A DNA stretch of 64,000 bases from Hyphomicrobiaceae bacterium. Lineage in GTDB: Bacteria; Pseudomonadota; Alphaproteobacteria; Rhizobiales; Hyphomicrobiaceae. The stretch's first letter is position 1; every line of letters starts with the position of its first letter. This document shows positions 45,378 through 53,841 of this stretch, one piece after another. The position numbers were made by a program, and so were the translations under genes. The stretch spans positions 23,620-87,619 of the forward strand of contig WBUN01000014.1 of NCBI GenBank assembly GCA_008933705.1, written 5' to 3'. A model generated the notes under the pieces. That model ran no database searches. It saw only the letters and a program-made list of their open reading frames with translations, and had not been told where the DNA came from.

Positions 45378-45449
45378 GAGGCTATAGCTCAATGGTAGAG
45401 CGCCCGAGCAATCGGGAGGTCAGGGGTTCGATTCCCTTTAGCTTCTCCA
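45378..45449 (+). tRNA. aberrant tRNA-like sequence 1 (4-nt anticodon loop)
   Basis: 72 nt. The acceptor arms (GAGGCTA and TAGCTTC, one G-U) pair over 7 bp, the D-arm is Gly-like (TAGCTCAATGGTAGAGC), the T-loop is TTCGATT and CCA is encoded. The anticodon arm is abnormal: CCCGA-GCAA-TCGGG leaves a 4-nt loop, three bases short of the standard seven, so no anticodon can be assigned. Could be a tRNA pseudogene or a tRNA-like element. It abuts the next tRNA-like sequence with no spacer. Confidence 0.5.
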
Positions 45450-45523
45450 AACGACTAGCTCATTGGGTAGAGCATCTGACTGCCAATCAGAGGGTCGTGG
45501 GTTCGACTCCCACGTCGTTGCCA
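45450..45523 (+). tRNA. tRNA-Gly(GCC)-like sequence with 6-bp acceptor stem
   Basis: 74 nt. The anticodon arm TCTGA-CTGCCAA-TCAGA is normal with anticodon GCC; the D-arm, variable loop and T-arm (GTGGG-TTCGACT-CCCAC) are standard and CCA is encoded. The acceptor stem is AACGAC with GTCGTT, only six pairs, opening with A-U rather than the G-C expected for bacterial tRNA-Gly. Directly abuts the preceding tRNA-like sequence. Confidence 0.55.
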
Positions 45524-45861
45524 ATGTTCGTTTGTCACGAACACTCGCCTGATAAGCGAGCCAAAGAAATGGGAAGCCGGCTGCTTCCCCGCCGTCTAAG
45601 CTGACCATCGCGGCCTCGGCCGGGATGGCGGCCGGGCCGGCAAACGTCGCGGCGCTCTGCGCCAGCGCGGATACCGCCCCTGGCCTCGCGCCCGAGGGCC
45701 CGGCACCGGCGTGCGCGATCTTCGGGACCGCCACGGACGCAGCCGGGCTGACAGCGCGGAACCAAGGGCTCAAGCGCTGACCCGTGACCTCGCCGTGGGA
45801 GTGCAGCCGGCGACCTGCTGAGCCTGTCGTTCATATAGTGACTGCTGATTTGGAGTGTGTC

Positions 45862-46675
45862 GTGCTGTTCAAGTTCAAGGTTGTCGTCAAGGACGACGAG
45901 CGTGCGTTCCTCGTGCGCGATGGCCGGTTCGAGCGCCTGCTCGGCCCCGGCCGCTTTGTGGCTCTGGATTACGGCCGCCGCCTGAACGCGGAGGTCGTCA
46001 AGGTTGCGCGTGCGGAGATCGCCGCCGACAAGGCGCTACTGTTTGCGAAGACGCATCCGGAGGTCGCCCGCGAGAACTTCGAGATCGTGCAGGCCGGCCC
46101 GAACGATGTCGCCATCGTCTCGCTCGACGGCGAGCCGCGGCATTTCGTGCTGCCGAACACGACGCGCGCATTCTGGAAGACGATCACCAAGGTCGACGTC
46201 GAGCGCATCGACGCCGCCACGGAGCTGCGCGTGGCCAAGCGTCACCTCGACAAGCTCGATCCGGCGCGTACGCCGATGGTCGTGCTGGGCATGGTGGAGG
46301 CGCACGAGGCGGGCCTGCTGTTCGTTGACGGCAAGCTCGCGGAGCGTCTGCCGGCGGGTCGGCATGCCTTCTGGGCCGTCGGCCGTACGGTCAAGATCCA
46401 GAAGGTCGACACGCGTCCGCAGCCGCTCGAGGTGACGGCGCAGGAGATCCTGACCAAGGACCGCGTCGGTATCCGGGTGACGCTGACCGCGTTCACGCGG
46501 GTGGTCGGACAACCCCCTGCTCCTCCGTCTGAAGGAGCTGGAGGCGCTGGAGAAGCTGGTGGAGAAGGTCGGCCGCATCGACCTGCACACCGGCGCCGGA
46601 GCGGGTGGCTTCGACGCCCTGCTGCAGAACCTCTACCGCCTGCGCACCGAAGGTGACGGTCCCAAGCAGGGCTGA
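45862..46675 (+). pseudogene. slipin/stomatin-like SPFH protein, broken by out-of-frame internal deletion
   Basis: The N-terminal part from GTG 45862 (GGAG upstream) reads as a slipin: LFKFKVVVKDDERAFLVRDG, FERLLGPGRFVALD, and up to KDRVGIRVTLTAFTRVV near 46506. The frame then runs into nonsense. The C-terminal slipin end (DNPLLLRLKELEALEKLVEK, then the stop at 46673-46675) resumes at 46508 in the +1 frame. About 100 residues of the SPFH core normally separate these blocks, so a deletion with frame change has joined them. A terminator follows. Probably non-functional. Confidence 0.82.
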
Positions 46676-46703
46676 CACCGGCAGACCTGCCTGACAGCAA
46701 CAG

Positions 46704-46740
46704 AGGCCAGCCCCCAAAGGGGCTGGCCTTCTGTTCTTGT
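46704..46740 (+). terminator. intrinsic terminator after slipin pseudogene
   Basis: A perfect 11-bp stem (46704-46714 with 46719-46729), CAAA loop, then the T-rich TCTGTTCTTGT. It lies between the slipin remnant and the convergent NYN gene and may serve both. Confidence 0.85.
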
Positions 46741-46760
46741 CCGCGCGGCGCGGAAGCCCT

Positions 46761-48512
46761 TCAGCCGCGGCGCCGCCCGCTGACGATGCGCGGGAAATCG
46801 TCCCCTTCGCTTTGCGTGGACCCCGATGCCCGGGCCTCGTCGTCCTGCGAGCCGCCCTTGTCGTGCGACCACCAGCGCGCGGCCGTCGATCCCGATGAGG
46901 CCGATGGCGGCGCCGGCTGAGGCATCGGCTGCATGGGCGGTGCGGCAGGCGCGGATGCCGCAGACCCGCCGGCGCGGGCGGACGTCTGCTGGGGCAGCGT
47001 GCCGCCGGCAAACCAGGCGTCGATCAGGTCGAGCTCATCGGCGGAGAGATTGAGGCCCTGGCCGCGGCAGCGCGCTACCACGAAATTGCGGAAACGGCCG
47101 GCGAACAGATTGGCGGATGCCCCCTGCTCGAACCAGGGATCGGCCTCGCTCACGACCTCGAGCACGAAGCGAACGTCGTCGCGGCGCACGTCGAGCCCCC
47201 GCTCCTGCGCACGCTGCGTGATGTTGGCCAGCGTCTGCGCGCCGATCAGATCGTTCTCGTTGATCTCCTTTGCCATCACCTCGAACAGCACACGATATTC
47301 GTGCGGCGCCATGGGAGGAGCCTGGCAGGCCTCGTGAATGCGCGAGATCGACTGCTGGATGGCGGCCGAGCCCTCGATGCGCGGCGGCTGCGATGCCCCG
47401 AGCGTGGCCGGTGGTGGTGGGGGCGCGGCGCGGCTTGCGCCCGGCAGGCCCTCTGCAGGACGCGCCGAAGCCGCCGGAAGTGCGGAGCGCAGGGGCGGGG
47501 CTGTTGGCGCACCGAAACTGGGCAAAGGCCCGCCCGCCGGGATGGGAATGGTCGACAGCGGAGGCGGGGCAATCTCATGCGCCGGATCACGTGCCTCCAG
47601 TGCCATGGGGCGTCCCTGATCCCTCAGATGCCGCTTGGGATCGAAGGCCAGGTACGGCGCCTCCTCGGTCAGGCGGATCTCCTCGGGCAGGCTCTGGCGC
47701 AGAAGCTCGCGGAAGCTGCCGGCCCCGGCCCAGCCCGTGGCGATGGTCTTCTCGTGGCCGAGCGCCCTGAGCGCGCGGTCGGCCAGCGCCTCGAGCGGCA
47801 CGGGAGTAGCAGACGCGCGTACGGCGGCGACGACCTCGGCCATGATCTCGCGCCGGGCTTCGTCGGCGCGGGCCGACGGCGTGAGGATGCCGGGGGTGGC
47901 GTTACCTGCAGCGTCCGCGGGAAGCTGGCCGCCGAGGATGAGGGCGATGAGATCGGATTCGCGCACCTCGCCGTCGCTGATCGCCGTGTAGGGCGCTGCC
48001 GTGAAATCGTTGGCGAAGATCACGGTGCGGCGGGCATGGGCCCTCAGCCGGTGCAGGACGGGCGTGAAGTCCGCATCGCCCGAAAGGATGATGAACTCGT
48101 CGAAGTAGGTCTCGTGCGTCAGGTAATCGCGCACGTCCATGACCATGCGGATGTCGGAGGAGTTCTTGAGCTGGGCGGTGAGCGGCGGGCAGTCGACGAC
48201 CTCGAAGCCGGCGCGCAGGAAGTGGTGCCGCACGAACGGGAAGGAGTTCATGTCGGTGGAATTGTCGTGGGGGTTGCGGCGCGGCACGGGGTTGCCGTAG
48301 CAGCGGTTCATGACGATGCGCCGCTTGACGTCGCCGAAGGGCGAGTTGGTGGCGGTGATGAGGCGGCCGGTCTCGATCTCGCGTATCCACGAGGCCGCAT
48401 CCTTGGCGAAGCGCTTGGCGGCTTCCTCGCTCTTGCGCTTCAGCGACAAATAGATGTTGTCATAGTCAACGAACACCGCGCTCAAGCACGGCCCGCCAGC
48501 TTCCCGCTTCAT
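46761..48512 (-). CDS. NYN-domain protein with LOTUS-like module
   Basis: 583 residues. The N-terminal NYN (PIN-like) domain, of the DUF88/LabA group, shows the acidic nuclease residues in SAVFVDYDNIYLSL and FIILSGDADFTPVLHRLRAH. NYN domains are predicted RNases. Residues ~215-295 (REIMAEVVAAVRASATPVPL, then FRELLRQSLPEEI) look like an OST-HTH/LOTUS RNA-binding module. A Pro-rich linker and a second helical domain (VLFEVMAKEINENDLIG, then RFVLEVVSEADPWFEQG) follow, ending in a low-complexity Ser/Pro tail. A role in RNA turnover is inferred. Stand-alone gene. Confidence 0.87.
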   Translation of the reverse strand: MKREAGGPCLSAVFVDYDNIYLSLKRKSEEAAKRFAKDAASWIREIETGRLITATNSPFGDVKRRIVMNRCYGNPVPRRNPHDNSTDMNSFPFVRHHFLRAGFEVVDCPPLTAQLKNSSDIRMVMDVRDYLTHETYFDEFIILSGDADFTPVLHRLRAHARRTVIFANDFTAAPYTAISDGEVRESDLIALILGGQLPADAAGNATPGILTPSARADEARREIMAEVVAAVRASATPVPLEALADRALRALGHEKTIATGWAGAGSFRELLRQSLPEEIRLTEEAPYLAFDPKRHLRDQGRPMALEARDPAHEIAPPPLSTIPIPAGGPLPSFGAPTAPPLRSALPAASARPAEGLPGASRAAPPPPPATLGASQPPRIEGSAAIQQSISRIHEACQAPPMAPHEYRVLFEVMAKEINENDLIGAQTLANITQRAQERGLDVRRDDVRFVLEVVSEADPWFEQGASANLFAGRFRNFVVARCRGQGLNLSADELDLIDAWFAGGTLPQQTSARAGGSAASAPAAPPMQPMPQPAPPSASSGSTAARWWSHDKGGSQDDEARASGSTQSEGDDFPRIVSGRRRG

Positions 48513-48553
48513 ATTCGACGACCCCCAACATGCCGCGTTGTCTTTGCGTGAAG

Positions 48554-48594
48554 TGCAAATCGGCGCGGCTCACACATTTGCATCATGCGCAAAT
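48554..48594. promoter_or_regulatory. triple TGCAAAT/ATTTGCA motif upstream of NYN gene
   Basis: TGCAAAT (48554-48560), its inverse ATTTGCA (48576-48582) and GCAAAT (48589-48594) cluster 42-82 bp upstream of the NYN start. The alternating orientation suggests an operator. The rest of the 265-bp gap to 48777 shows nothing clear. Confidence 0.35.
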
Positions 48595-48777
48595 CATATG
48601 AGTCGTGCTGCAGCCGCAAGGACAGGCGGGACGCTGTCGTGGGAGATCAGGAAATAGCGCTTGAAAACAAATGCTTGGGTCGACATTTCGCCGTGGGCAA
48701 AGCGTGGATAAGCCGTGGAGTGTCACAAGCGCGACGCCGCAAGCTGCAAAATTCGCGAGCCCCCAGATTCGGCAGGG

Positions 48778-49209
48778 CTACGCGCCGGGCTCGAATCCGG
48801 GTGGCGCCAGCTCGAATCCCGCGAACTCGAAGCCGGGTGCAACCGTGCAGCCGACGAGCGTCCAGGCGCCGAGGCTCGCAGCCTGCTGCCACGCCCCAGC
48901 CGGAACGATCGCCTGCGGGCGCTCGCCGACGGCGATGTCGGGACCGAGGCGGATCGTGCGCCGGCCGGAGCCGCCGGCGATGCCGAGCGACAACGCCGCG
49001 CCGGCGTACCAGTGCCATGCCTCCGCAGCATCGACGCGGTGCCAGCGCGACACCTCTCCTTCCCGCAGCAGGAAGTAGATGGCCGTGGAGGCGGCGCGGC
49101 GGCCGCCGACGGTTGCCGTGTCGCGGAACGTCTCGCGGTAGCAACCGCCTTCGGGGTGCGGCTGCAGCTCAAGCAGCCGGATGATGTCGTCGGCGGAAGA
49201 TGCGCCCAT
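48778..49209 (-). CDS. DUF985 cupin-fold protein
   Basis: 143 residues from ATG 49209. Family blocks: IIRLLELQPHPEGGCYRETF, STAIYFLLREGEVSRWHRVD, AEAWHWYAGAAL and the C-terminal GCTVAPGFEFAGFEL. Cupin fold with His residues (WHRVD, WHWY) placed to bind a metal or small ligand. Function unknown. 57 bp downstream of gloB on the same strand, possibly co-transcribed. Confidence 0.9.
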   Translation of the reverse strand: MGASSADDIIRLLELQPHPEGGCYRETFRDTATVGGRRAASTAIYFLLREGEVSRWHRVDAAEAWHWYAGAALSLGIAGGSGRRTIRLGPDIAVGERPQAIVPAGAWQQAASLGAWTLVGCTVAPGFEFAGFELAPPGFEPGA

Positions 49210-49266
49210 GCGTCGACCCTCGCGCTTGTCCCTCACTGTGCCGGCAGGAAGAGAGGAAGCAGTTGC

Positions 49267-50037
49267 TCAGAAGCGGTTCTTGCGCTCCCTGATCTCGCCG
49301 AAGATCTCCCATTCGGGCCTGCCTTCCATGCCGAGGCGCTTTTGGATGGCAGCAACATGCGGGCGCAGGAACGGGTTGGTCGCAAGCTCGATGGCGATGC
49401 TGGTCGGCAGCGTCGGCTTGCCGGCGGCGCGCAGATGATCGACCTCCCTGGCACGCTTCTGCAGGTCTGCATTCTCCGGCTCGATGGTGAGCGCGAACTT
49501 GGCATTGGCCTGCGTGTACTCGTGGCCACAGTAGATACTGGTCTCGCCCGGCAACGCCATCAGCTTCTGCAGCGACGCCCACATCATCCTGGCATCGCCC
49601 TCGATGACACGGCCGCAGCCGATGGCAAACAGCGTGTCGCCGACGAAGGCGGTCTTCGCGTCCGGAATCCAGTAGGTGATGTGGCCGGCGGTGTGCCCCG
49701 GGGTGTCGATGACGCGCACCTGCAGGCCGCCGAACGCGAAGGCATCGCCGCCGCCGACGGGTTTGTCGATGCCGGGGACGCGGGCGGCTTCGCCGCGCGG
49801 GCCGATGATGCTGCAGCCGGTCTGCGACTTCAGCGCCAGGTTGCCGCCGGTGTGATCGGCATGATGATGGGTGGTCAGGATGTGGCTGAGCTTCCAGCCC
49901 GTGGCCTTCAGCGCGGCCGCGACGGCATCGGCGTCGGGCGCGTCGATCGATGCGGTAAGGCCGCTGCCGCCATCGTGGATCAGCACCCCGTAGTTGTCCG
50001 ACAGGCAGGGAAATTGATGGATTTCGAGCGTGGCCAT
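49267..50037 (-). CDS. gloB: hydroxyacylglutathione hydrolase (glyoxalase II)
   Basis: Hydrolyses S-D-lactoylglutathione in methylglyoxal detoxification. 256 residues, metallo-beta-lactamase fold. The binuclear site motif is TTHHHADHTGGN, further metal ligands lie in DTPGHTAGH and VGDTLFAIGCGR, and the C-terminal glutathione-binding part contains IYCGHEYTQANAKFA and a basic RKNRF tail. Divergent from the methyltransferase gene. Confidence 0.96.
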   Translation of the reverse strand: MATLEIHQFPCLSDNYGVLIHDGGSGLTASIDAPDADAVAAALKATGWKLSHILTTHHHADHTGGNLALKSQTGCSIIGPRGEAARVPGIDKPVGGGDAFAFGGLQVRVIDTPGHTAGHITYWIPDAKTAFVGDTLFAIGCGRVIEGDARMMWASLQKLMALPGETSIYCGHEYTQANAKFALTIEPENADLQKRAREVDHLRAAGKPTLPTSIAIELATNPFLRPHVAAIQKRLGMEGRPEWEIFGEIRERKNRF

Positions 50038-50189
50038 GGATTGGGGCTCTCACACTTTTACTTGTGTTTTGGATTGCTTGACGCACCCTAACAGGTGAGG
50101 ATTCGAATTCAACCGTGTCGGGCGGCTTGGGCAGGGCCTGCCGGAGCCCGCTCGTCCTGGGTATCGCAAATGCGGCCGGGCGATCGCTG

Positions 50190-50918
50190 ATGCATCTCGA
50201 TATCGTCGATCTCCGAAGCTTTTACGCCGGCCCGCTCGGGAGCGTCGTGCGCAGGGTGCTGGCGCAGCGCATCCGCGGCCGCTGGCGCAACGTCGGCGGG
50301 ATGCAGCTCATGGGCCTCGGCTTCGCCGTGCCCTACATCGGTCTGTTTCGCGGCGAGGCCGCCTGTCTCGGCGCCCTGATGCCTGCCAACCAAGGGGCGC
50401 TGGTCTGGCCCGGAACCGGCAACGTGCACACCGTCATGGTGGACGAAGCGCTGCTGCCGCTGGCGGATGCTTCCGTCGACCGGATGCTCGGCGTGCACTG
50501 CCTGGAGGTTTCCGAGCGCGCCGGCGCGCTTCTGCGCGAGATGTGGCGCGTGCTGACCCCCGAGGGCCGGCTGCTCCTGGTGGTGCCGAACCGGCGCAGC
50601 ATGTGGGCGCGCTTCGACACCACGCCGTTCGGGCACGGCCGCCCCTACAGCCGCGGGCAGCTCGAGCGACTGCTGAAGGATTCGCTGTTCACGCCGCTCG
50701 AATGGAGCGGAGCGCTCTACATGCCGCCGCTGGATCGCTACTGGCTGGTGCGCTGGGCAACCGGCTTCGAGCGCATCGGCGCGCGGCTGTGGCCGGGATT
50801 TGCCGGCGTCATCATCGTCGAGGCGAGGAAGGAGCTTATGGGTGCGCTGCCCGCCGGAGCCGCCGCACGCCGCGCCCCACGCCTGGTGCCGGTAAACGGC
50901 ATCATGCGGCGGGAGTGA
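50190..50918 (+). CDS. SAM-dependent methyltransferase (type 11-like)
   Basis: 242 residues from ATG 50190 ([20 protein letters not shown]). The usual class I glycine motif is weak: [16 protein letters not shown] sits in place of motif I. The post-motif part is recognisable: [20 protein letters not shown] and the [18 protein letters not shown] segment. A recurring alphaproteobacterial gene often found beside gloB; the substrate is unknown. Divergent from gloB. Confidence 0.85.
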   Translation: MHLDIVDLRSFYAGPLGSVVRRVLAQRIRGRWRNVGGMQLMGLGFAVPYIGLFRGEAACLGALMPANQGALVWPGTGNVHTVMVDEALLPLADASVDRMLGVHCLEVSERAGALLREMWRVLTPEGRLLLVVPNRRSMWARFDTTPFGHGRPYSRGQLERLLKDSLFTPLEWSGALYMPPLDRYWLVRWATGFERIGARLWPGFAGVIIVEARKELMGALPAGAAARRAPRLVPVNGIMRRE

Positions 50919-50934
50919 GATCCAGCGGGGTATC

Positions 50935-51819
50935 ATGCACGACTTTCACGGCGTCTTTCCCTATCTCGTCTCTCCGGTCGATGCGTCGGGCGCCGTTCGC
51001 CGCGACGTGCTGGGGCGGCTGGTCGGCGATCTCATCGAGGCCGGCGTGCACGGACTCACGCCGCTCGGCTCGACCGGCGAGTTCGCCTATCTCAATCGCG
51101 AGCAGCGCACGGCCGTCGTGACGGCGACCATCGAGGCTGCCGGCGGCCGCGTGCCGGTGGTGGCTGGCGTCGCATCGACCTCCACGCAGGATGCGATCGA
51201 GCAGGCGCGCACCTATCAGCGCCTCGGCGCCGACGGGATTCTTGCAATCCTGGAGGCGTATTTCCCGCTGAGGGATGCGCAGGTGGAGGACTACTTCCGC
51301 AAGATTGCCGATGCGGTCGACATCCCCGTCGTGCTCTACACAAATCCGCAGTTCCAGCGCAGCGATCTGAGCCTTGACGTCATCGTCCGCCTTTCGGAGC
51401 ATCCGCGCGTGCGCTACATCAAGGATGCCTCCACCAACACGGGCCGCCTGCTGTCCATCATGAACCGTTGCAGCGAGCGCCTGCGCGTGTTCTCGGCGTC
51501 GGCCCACATTCCCGCCTGCGTGATGATGATCGGCGGCGTCGGCTGGATGGCCGGGCCGGCCTGTCTCGTGCCGCGCCAGAGCGTGCGGCTCTACGAGCTT
51601 TGCCGTGCCAGCCGCTGGGACGAGGCCATGAGGCTGCAGCGCGAGCTGTGGCGCATCAACGAAGCCTTCGCCCGTTTCAACCTGGCGGCCTGCATCAAGG
51701 CCGGCCTGCACTTGCAGGGCTACGACGTGGGTGACCCGGTGCCGCCGCAGGCGGCGCTCGGCATCGAGGAGCGCCGCATCGTCGAAGCGGCGCTGGCCAG
51801 CCTCGGCGGTGCCGCCTGA
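50935..51819 (+). CDS. DapA-family aldolase (dihydrodipicolinate synthase/NAL superfamily)
   Basis: 294 residues, TIM barrel. [14 protein letters not shown] is the substrate-binding loop, the catalytic Tyr is in VVLYTNPQF, and the Schiff-base Lys is in RYIKDAST. Family members make dihydrodipicolinate or cleave N-acetylneuraminate and related keto acids. The C-terminal half departs from housekeeping DapA, so another keto-acid aldolase is likely. 16 bp after the methyltransferase gene, probably one operon. Confidence 0.88.
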   Translation: MHDFHGVFPYLVSPVDASGAVRRDVLGRLVGDLIEAGVHGLTPLGSTGEFAYLNREQRTAVVTATIEAAGGRVPVVAGVASTSTQDAIEQARTYQRLGADGILAILEAYFPLRDAQVEDYFRKIADAVDIPVVLYTNPQFQRSDLSLDVIVRLSEHPRVRYIKDASTNTGRLLSIMNRCSERLRVFSASAHIPACVMMIGGVGWMAGPACLVPRQSVRLYELCRASRWDEAMRLQRELWRINEAFARFNLAACIKAGLHLQGYDVGDPVPPQAALGIEERRIVEAALASLGGAA

Positions 51820-51847
51820 GGCGGATGGCGTCCGCTGCCGCCGCGCG

Positions 51848-52489
51848 TCACCGCTCCCACTTGCGCGTCAGCATGAAGACGGCCTTCTCGCCCATCAGGT
51901 TGTGCACGGTCAGCGGCATCCAGGTGCCGAGCTGCTGGCCCCAGGTGTTGAACGCCACGGCGCGCTCGACGCGCGCGCTCACGACCTTGCACAGGTCGGC
52001 GAAGTCCTTGATTGTGCACAGATGCGCATTGGGGCTGACATACCAAGCCTCCGGCAGGTTCTCCGTCACCGGCATGCGGCCGGTAAACAGCAGGCTTCCG
52101 CGCACCTTCCAGTGCCCGAAATTGGGGAACGAGACGATGGCGCGCCGGCCGATGCGCAAGAGGTTCTCGAGCACGGGCTTGGGCTGGCGCGTCGCCTGGA
52201 TGGTGAGGCTCAGGATGGCGTAGTCGAAGGCATCGTCGGGGTAGTCGGCAAGGTCGCGGTCGGCATCGCCCTGGATCACCGAGAGGCCGCGCGCCACGCA
52301 GGCGTTGACGCGCTCGCGCGATACCTCGATGCCGCGGCCGTCCACGTTCTTGGTATCGGCCAGGAGCTGCAGCAGCGCCCCGTCGCCGCAACCGACGTCG
52401 ATGACGCGCGAGCCCGGCGCCACCATCTCCGCGATCAGCAGATGGTCGACGCGGTGCTGGCGCGGCTGGGCGTTCTGGGGGGCGAGCAT
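51848..52489 (-). CDS. metW: MetW, methionine biosynthesis protein
   Basis: 213 residues, SAM-methyltransferase fold. VIDVGCGDGALLQLLAD is motif I; DDAFDYAILSLTIQATRQP and SFPNFGHWKVRGSLLFTGRMP are MetW hallmarks. Works with MetX in homoserine acylation. Its ATG overlaps the metX stop (TGATG), so the two are translationally coupled. Confidence 0.96.
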   Translation of the reverse strand: MLAPQNAQPRQHRVDHLLIAEMVAPGSRVIDVGCGDGALLQLLADTKNVDGRGIEVSRERVNACVARGLSVIQGDADRDLADYPDDAFDYAILSLTIQATRQPKPVLENLLRIGRRAIVSFPNFGHWKVRGSLLFTGRMPVTENLPEAWYVSPNAHLCTIKDFADLCKVVSARVERAVAFNTWGQQLGTWMPLTVHNLMGEKAVFMLTRKWER

Positions 52490-53694
52490 CAGCGGCCGTC
52501 CTGCGCCGGCTTGAGGCCGCGCCGCTCGGCCGCGGCGTTGAGGAAACCGCGGATGGTGGCGAACAGCTCCGGCTCGTCGAGCAGGAAGGCGTCGTGGCCT
52601 TTGTCGGATTCGATCTCGACGAAGCTGACGTTGGCGGCCACCGCGTTGAGCGCATGCACGATCTCGCGGCTTTCGCGCGTGGGGTAGAGCCAGTCGCTGG
52701 TGAAGGAGACCACGCAGAACCTCGTCCTGGTGCCGCGGAAGGCATTGGCCAGCACGTCGCCGTGCTCGGCGGCGAGATCGAAATAGTCCATCGCCCGCGT
52801 GATGTAGAGATAGCTGTTGGCATCGAAGCGGTCGACGAACGTCGAGCCCTGGTGGCGCAGGTAGCTCTCCACCTGGAAGTCGGCATTGAAGCTGAAGCTC
52901 TTGGCCGCGAGATCCTGCAGGCTGCGGCCGAACTTGCGGTGCAGCGCCTCCTCCGACAGATAGGTGATGTGGGCAGCCATGCGTGCCACGGCGAGGCCGT
53001 TGCGGGGCGTCTTGCCGAGCTCGTGATAGCGGCCCTCGCACCAGTCGGGGTCGGCCATCACAGCCTGGCGGCCGACCTCGTGGAAGGCGATGTTCTGCGA
53101 GGAATGCCATGCGGCGGTCGCCACCGGCACGGCGCTGAAGACACGCTCGGGATAGCGCGAGGCCCACTGCAGCACCTGCATGCCGCCCATCGAGCCGCCG
53201 GTGACGCAGAAGAGCTGGTCTATGCCCAGATGATCGATCAGGCGCACCTGCGCGTCGACCATGTCGCCGATGGTGATGACGGGGAAGTCGAGGCCCCAGG
53301 GCTTGCCGGTCTTGGGATTGGGGCTGGCCGGGCCGGTCGAGCCCATGCAGCCGCCGAGGATGTTGGGGCAGATGACGAAGAACCGGTCCGTGTCGATCGG
53401 CTTGCCGGGGCCCACCATGGTCTCCCACCAGCCGGGCTTCCTCGTCACCGGATGCTCGCTTGCAACGTACTGGTCGCCGGTCAGCGCGTGGCAGACGAGG
53501 ATGGCGTTCGATTTCGCCGCGTTGAGCGTGCCGTACGTCTTGTAGGCGATGCGGAAGGGCGCCAGGAGCTGCCGGCAGTCGAGGTGCAGCGGCTCGCTTT
53601 CGGGAATGTCGATGTAATCGCTGCTCGGCTTCGTCGCCTCGAGCACGCGCGCGTCGCTGTGGGGCTGGAATTCGCGCGGGTTTGCGGTGTTCAT
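52489..53694 (-). CDS. metX: homoserine O-acetyltransferase
   Basis: Acylates homoserine at the start of methionine synthesis. 401 residues, alpha/beta hydrolase. Nucleophile Ser in [15 protein letters not shown], catalytic Asp in [12 protein letters not shown], His in [27 protein letters not shown] and [13 protein letters not shown] are MetX-specific. No ribosome-binding site precedes the ATG; a promoter-like sequence sits immediately upstream. Confidence 0.97.
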   Translation of the reverse strand: MNTANPREFQPHSDARVLEATKPSSDYIDIPESEPLHLDCRQLLAPFRIAYKTYGTLNAAKSNAILVCHALTGDQYVASEHPVTRKPGWWETMVGPGKPIDTDRFFVICPNILGGCMGSTGPASPNPKTGKPWGLDFPVITIGDMVDAQVRLIDHLGIDQLFCVTGGSMGGMQVLQWASRYPERVFSAVPVATAAWHSSQNIAFHEVGRQAVMADPDWCEGRYHELGKTPRNGLAVARMAAHITYLSEEALHRKFGRSLQDLAAKSFSFNADFQVESYLRHQGSTFVDRFDANSYLYITRAMDYFDLAAEHGDVLANAFRGTRTRFCVVSFTSDWLYPTRESREIVHALNAVAANVSFVEIESDKGHDAFLLDEPELFATIRGFLNAAAERRGLKPAQDGR

Positions 53695-53703
53695 AATCGC
53701 TGT

Positions 53704-53731
53704 TAGCTAGGCTGTTGCCTGAGAATGTCAA
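53704..53731 (-). promoter_or_regulatory. candidate metX promoter giving a leaderless or very short leader
   Basis: On the minus strand TTGACA (53731-53726), a 16-nt spacer and TAGCTA (53709-53704) resemble a sigma-70 promoter. Transcription would start within about three bases of the metX ATG (53694), consistent with the missing ribosome-binding site. Confidence 0.4.
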
Positions 53732-53841
53732 TGCCTTCCTTGCGTCAGCCTTGCCCGCGGCCCGCCGGGCCGCCTATGGGGTCTGAGCGCCCTTGTGGGC
53801 ACTGACCGTGTGGAGCGCGCTATCCAGCGGGTCTGGCCCCC

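Noticed and set aside
51848..53731. A 627-codon open frame suggesting a MetX-MetW fusion
   Set aside because: Only its last 213 codons are real (MetW); the rest is an out-of-frame shadow of metX, which has its own complete frame and a TGATG overlap.
53695..53790. SAM-II riboswitch upstream of metX
   Set aside because: I could not find the conserved pseudoknot core, and the likely promoter sits almost at the start codon.
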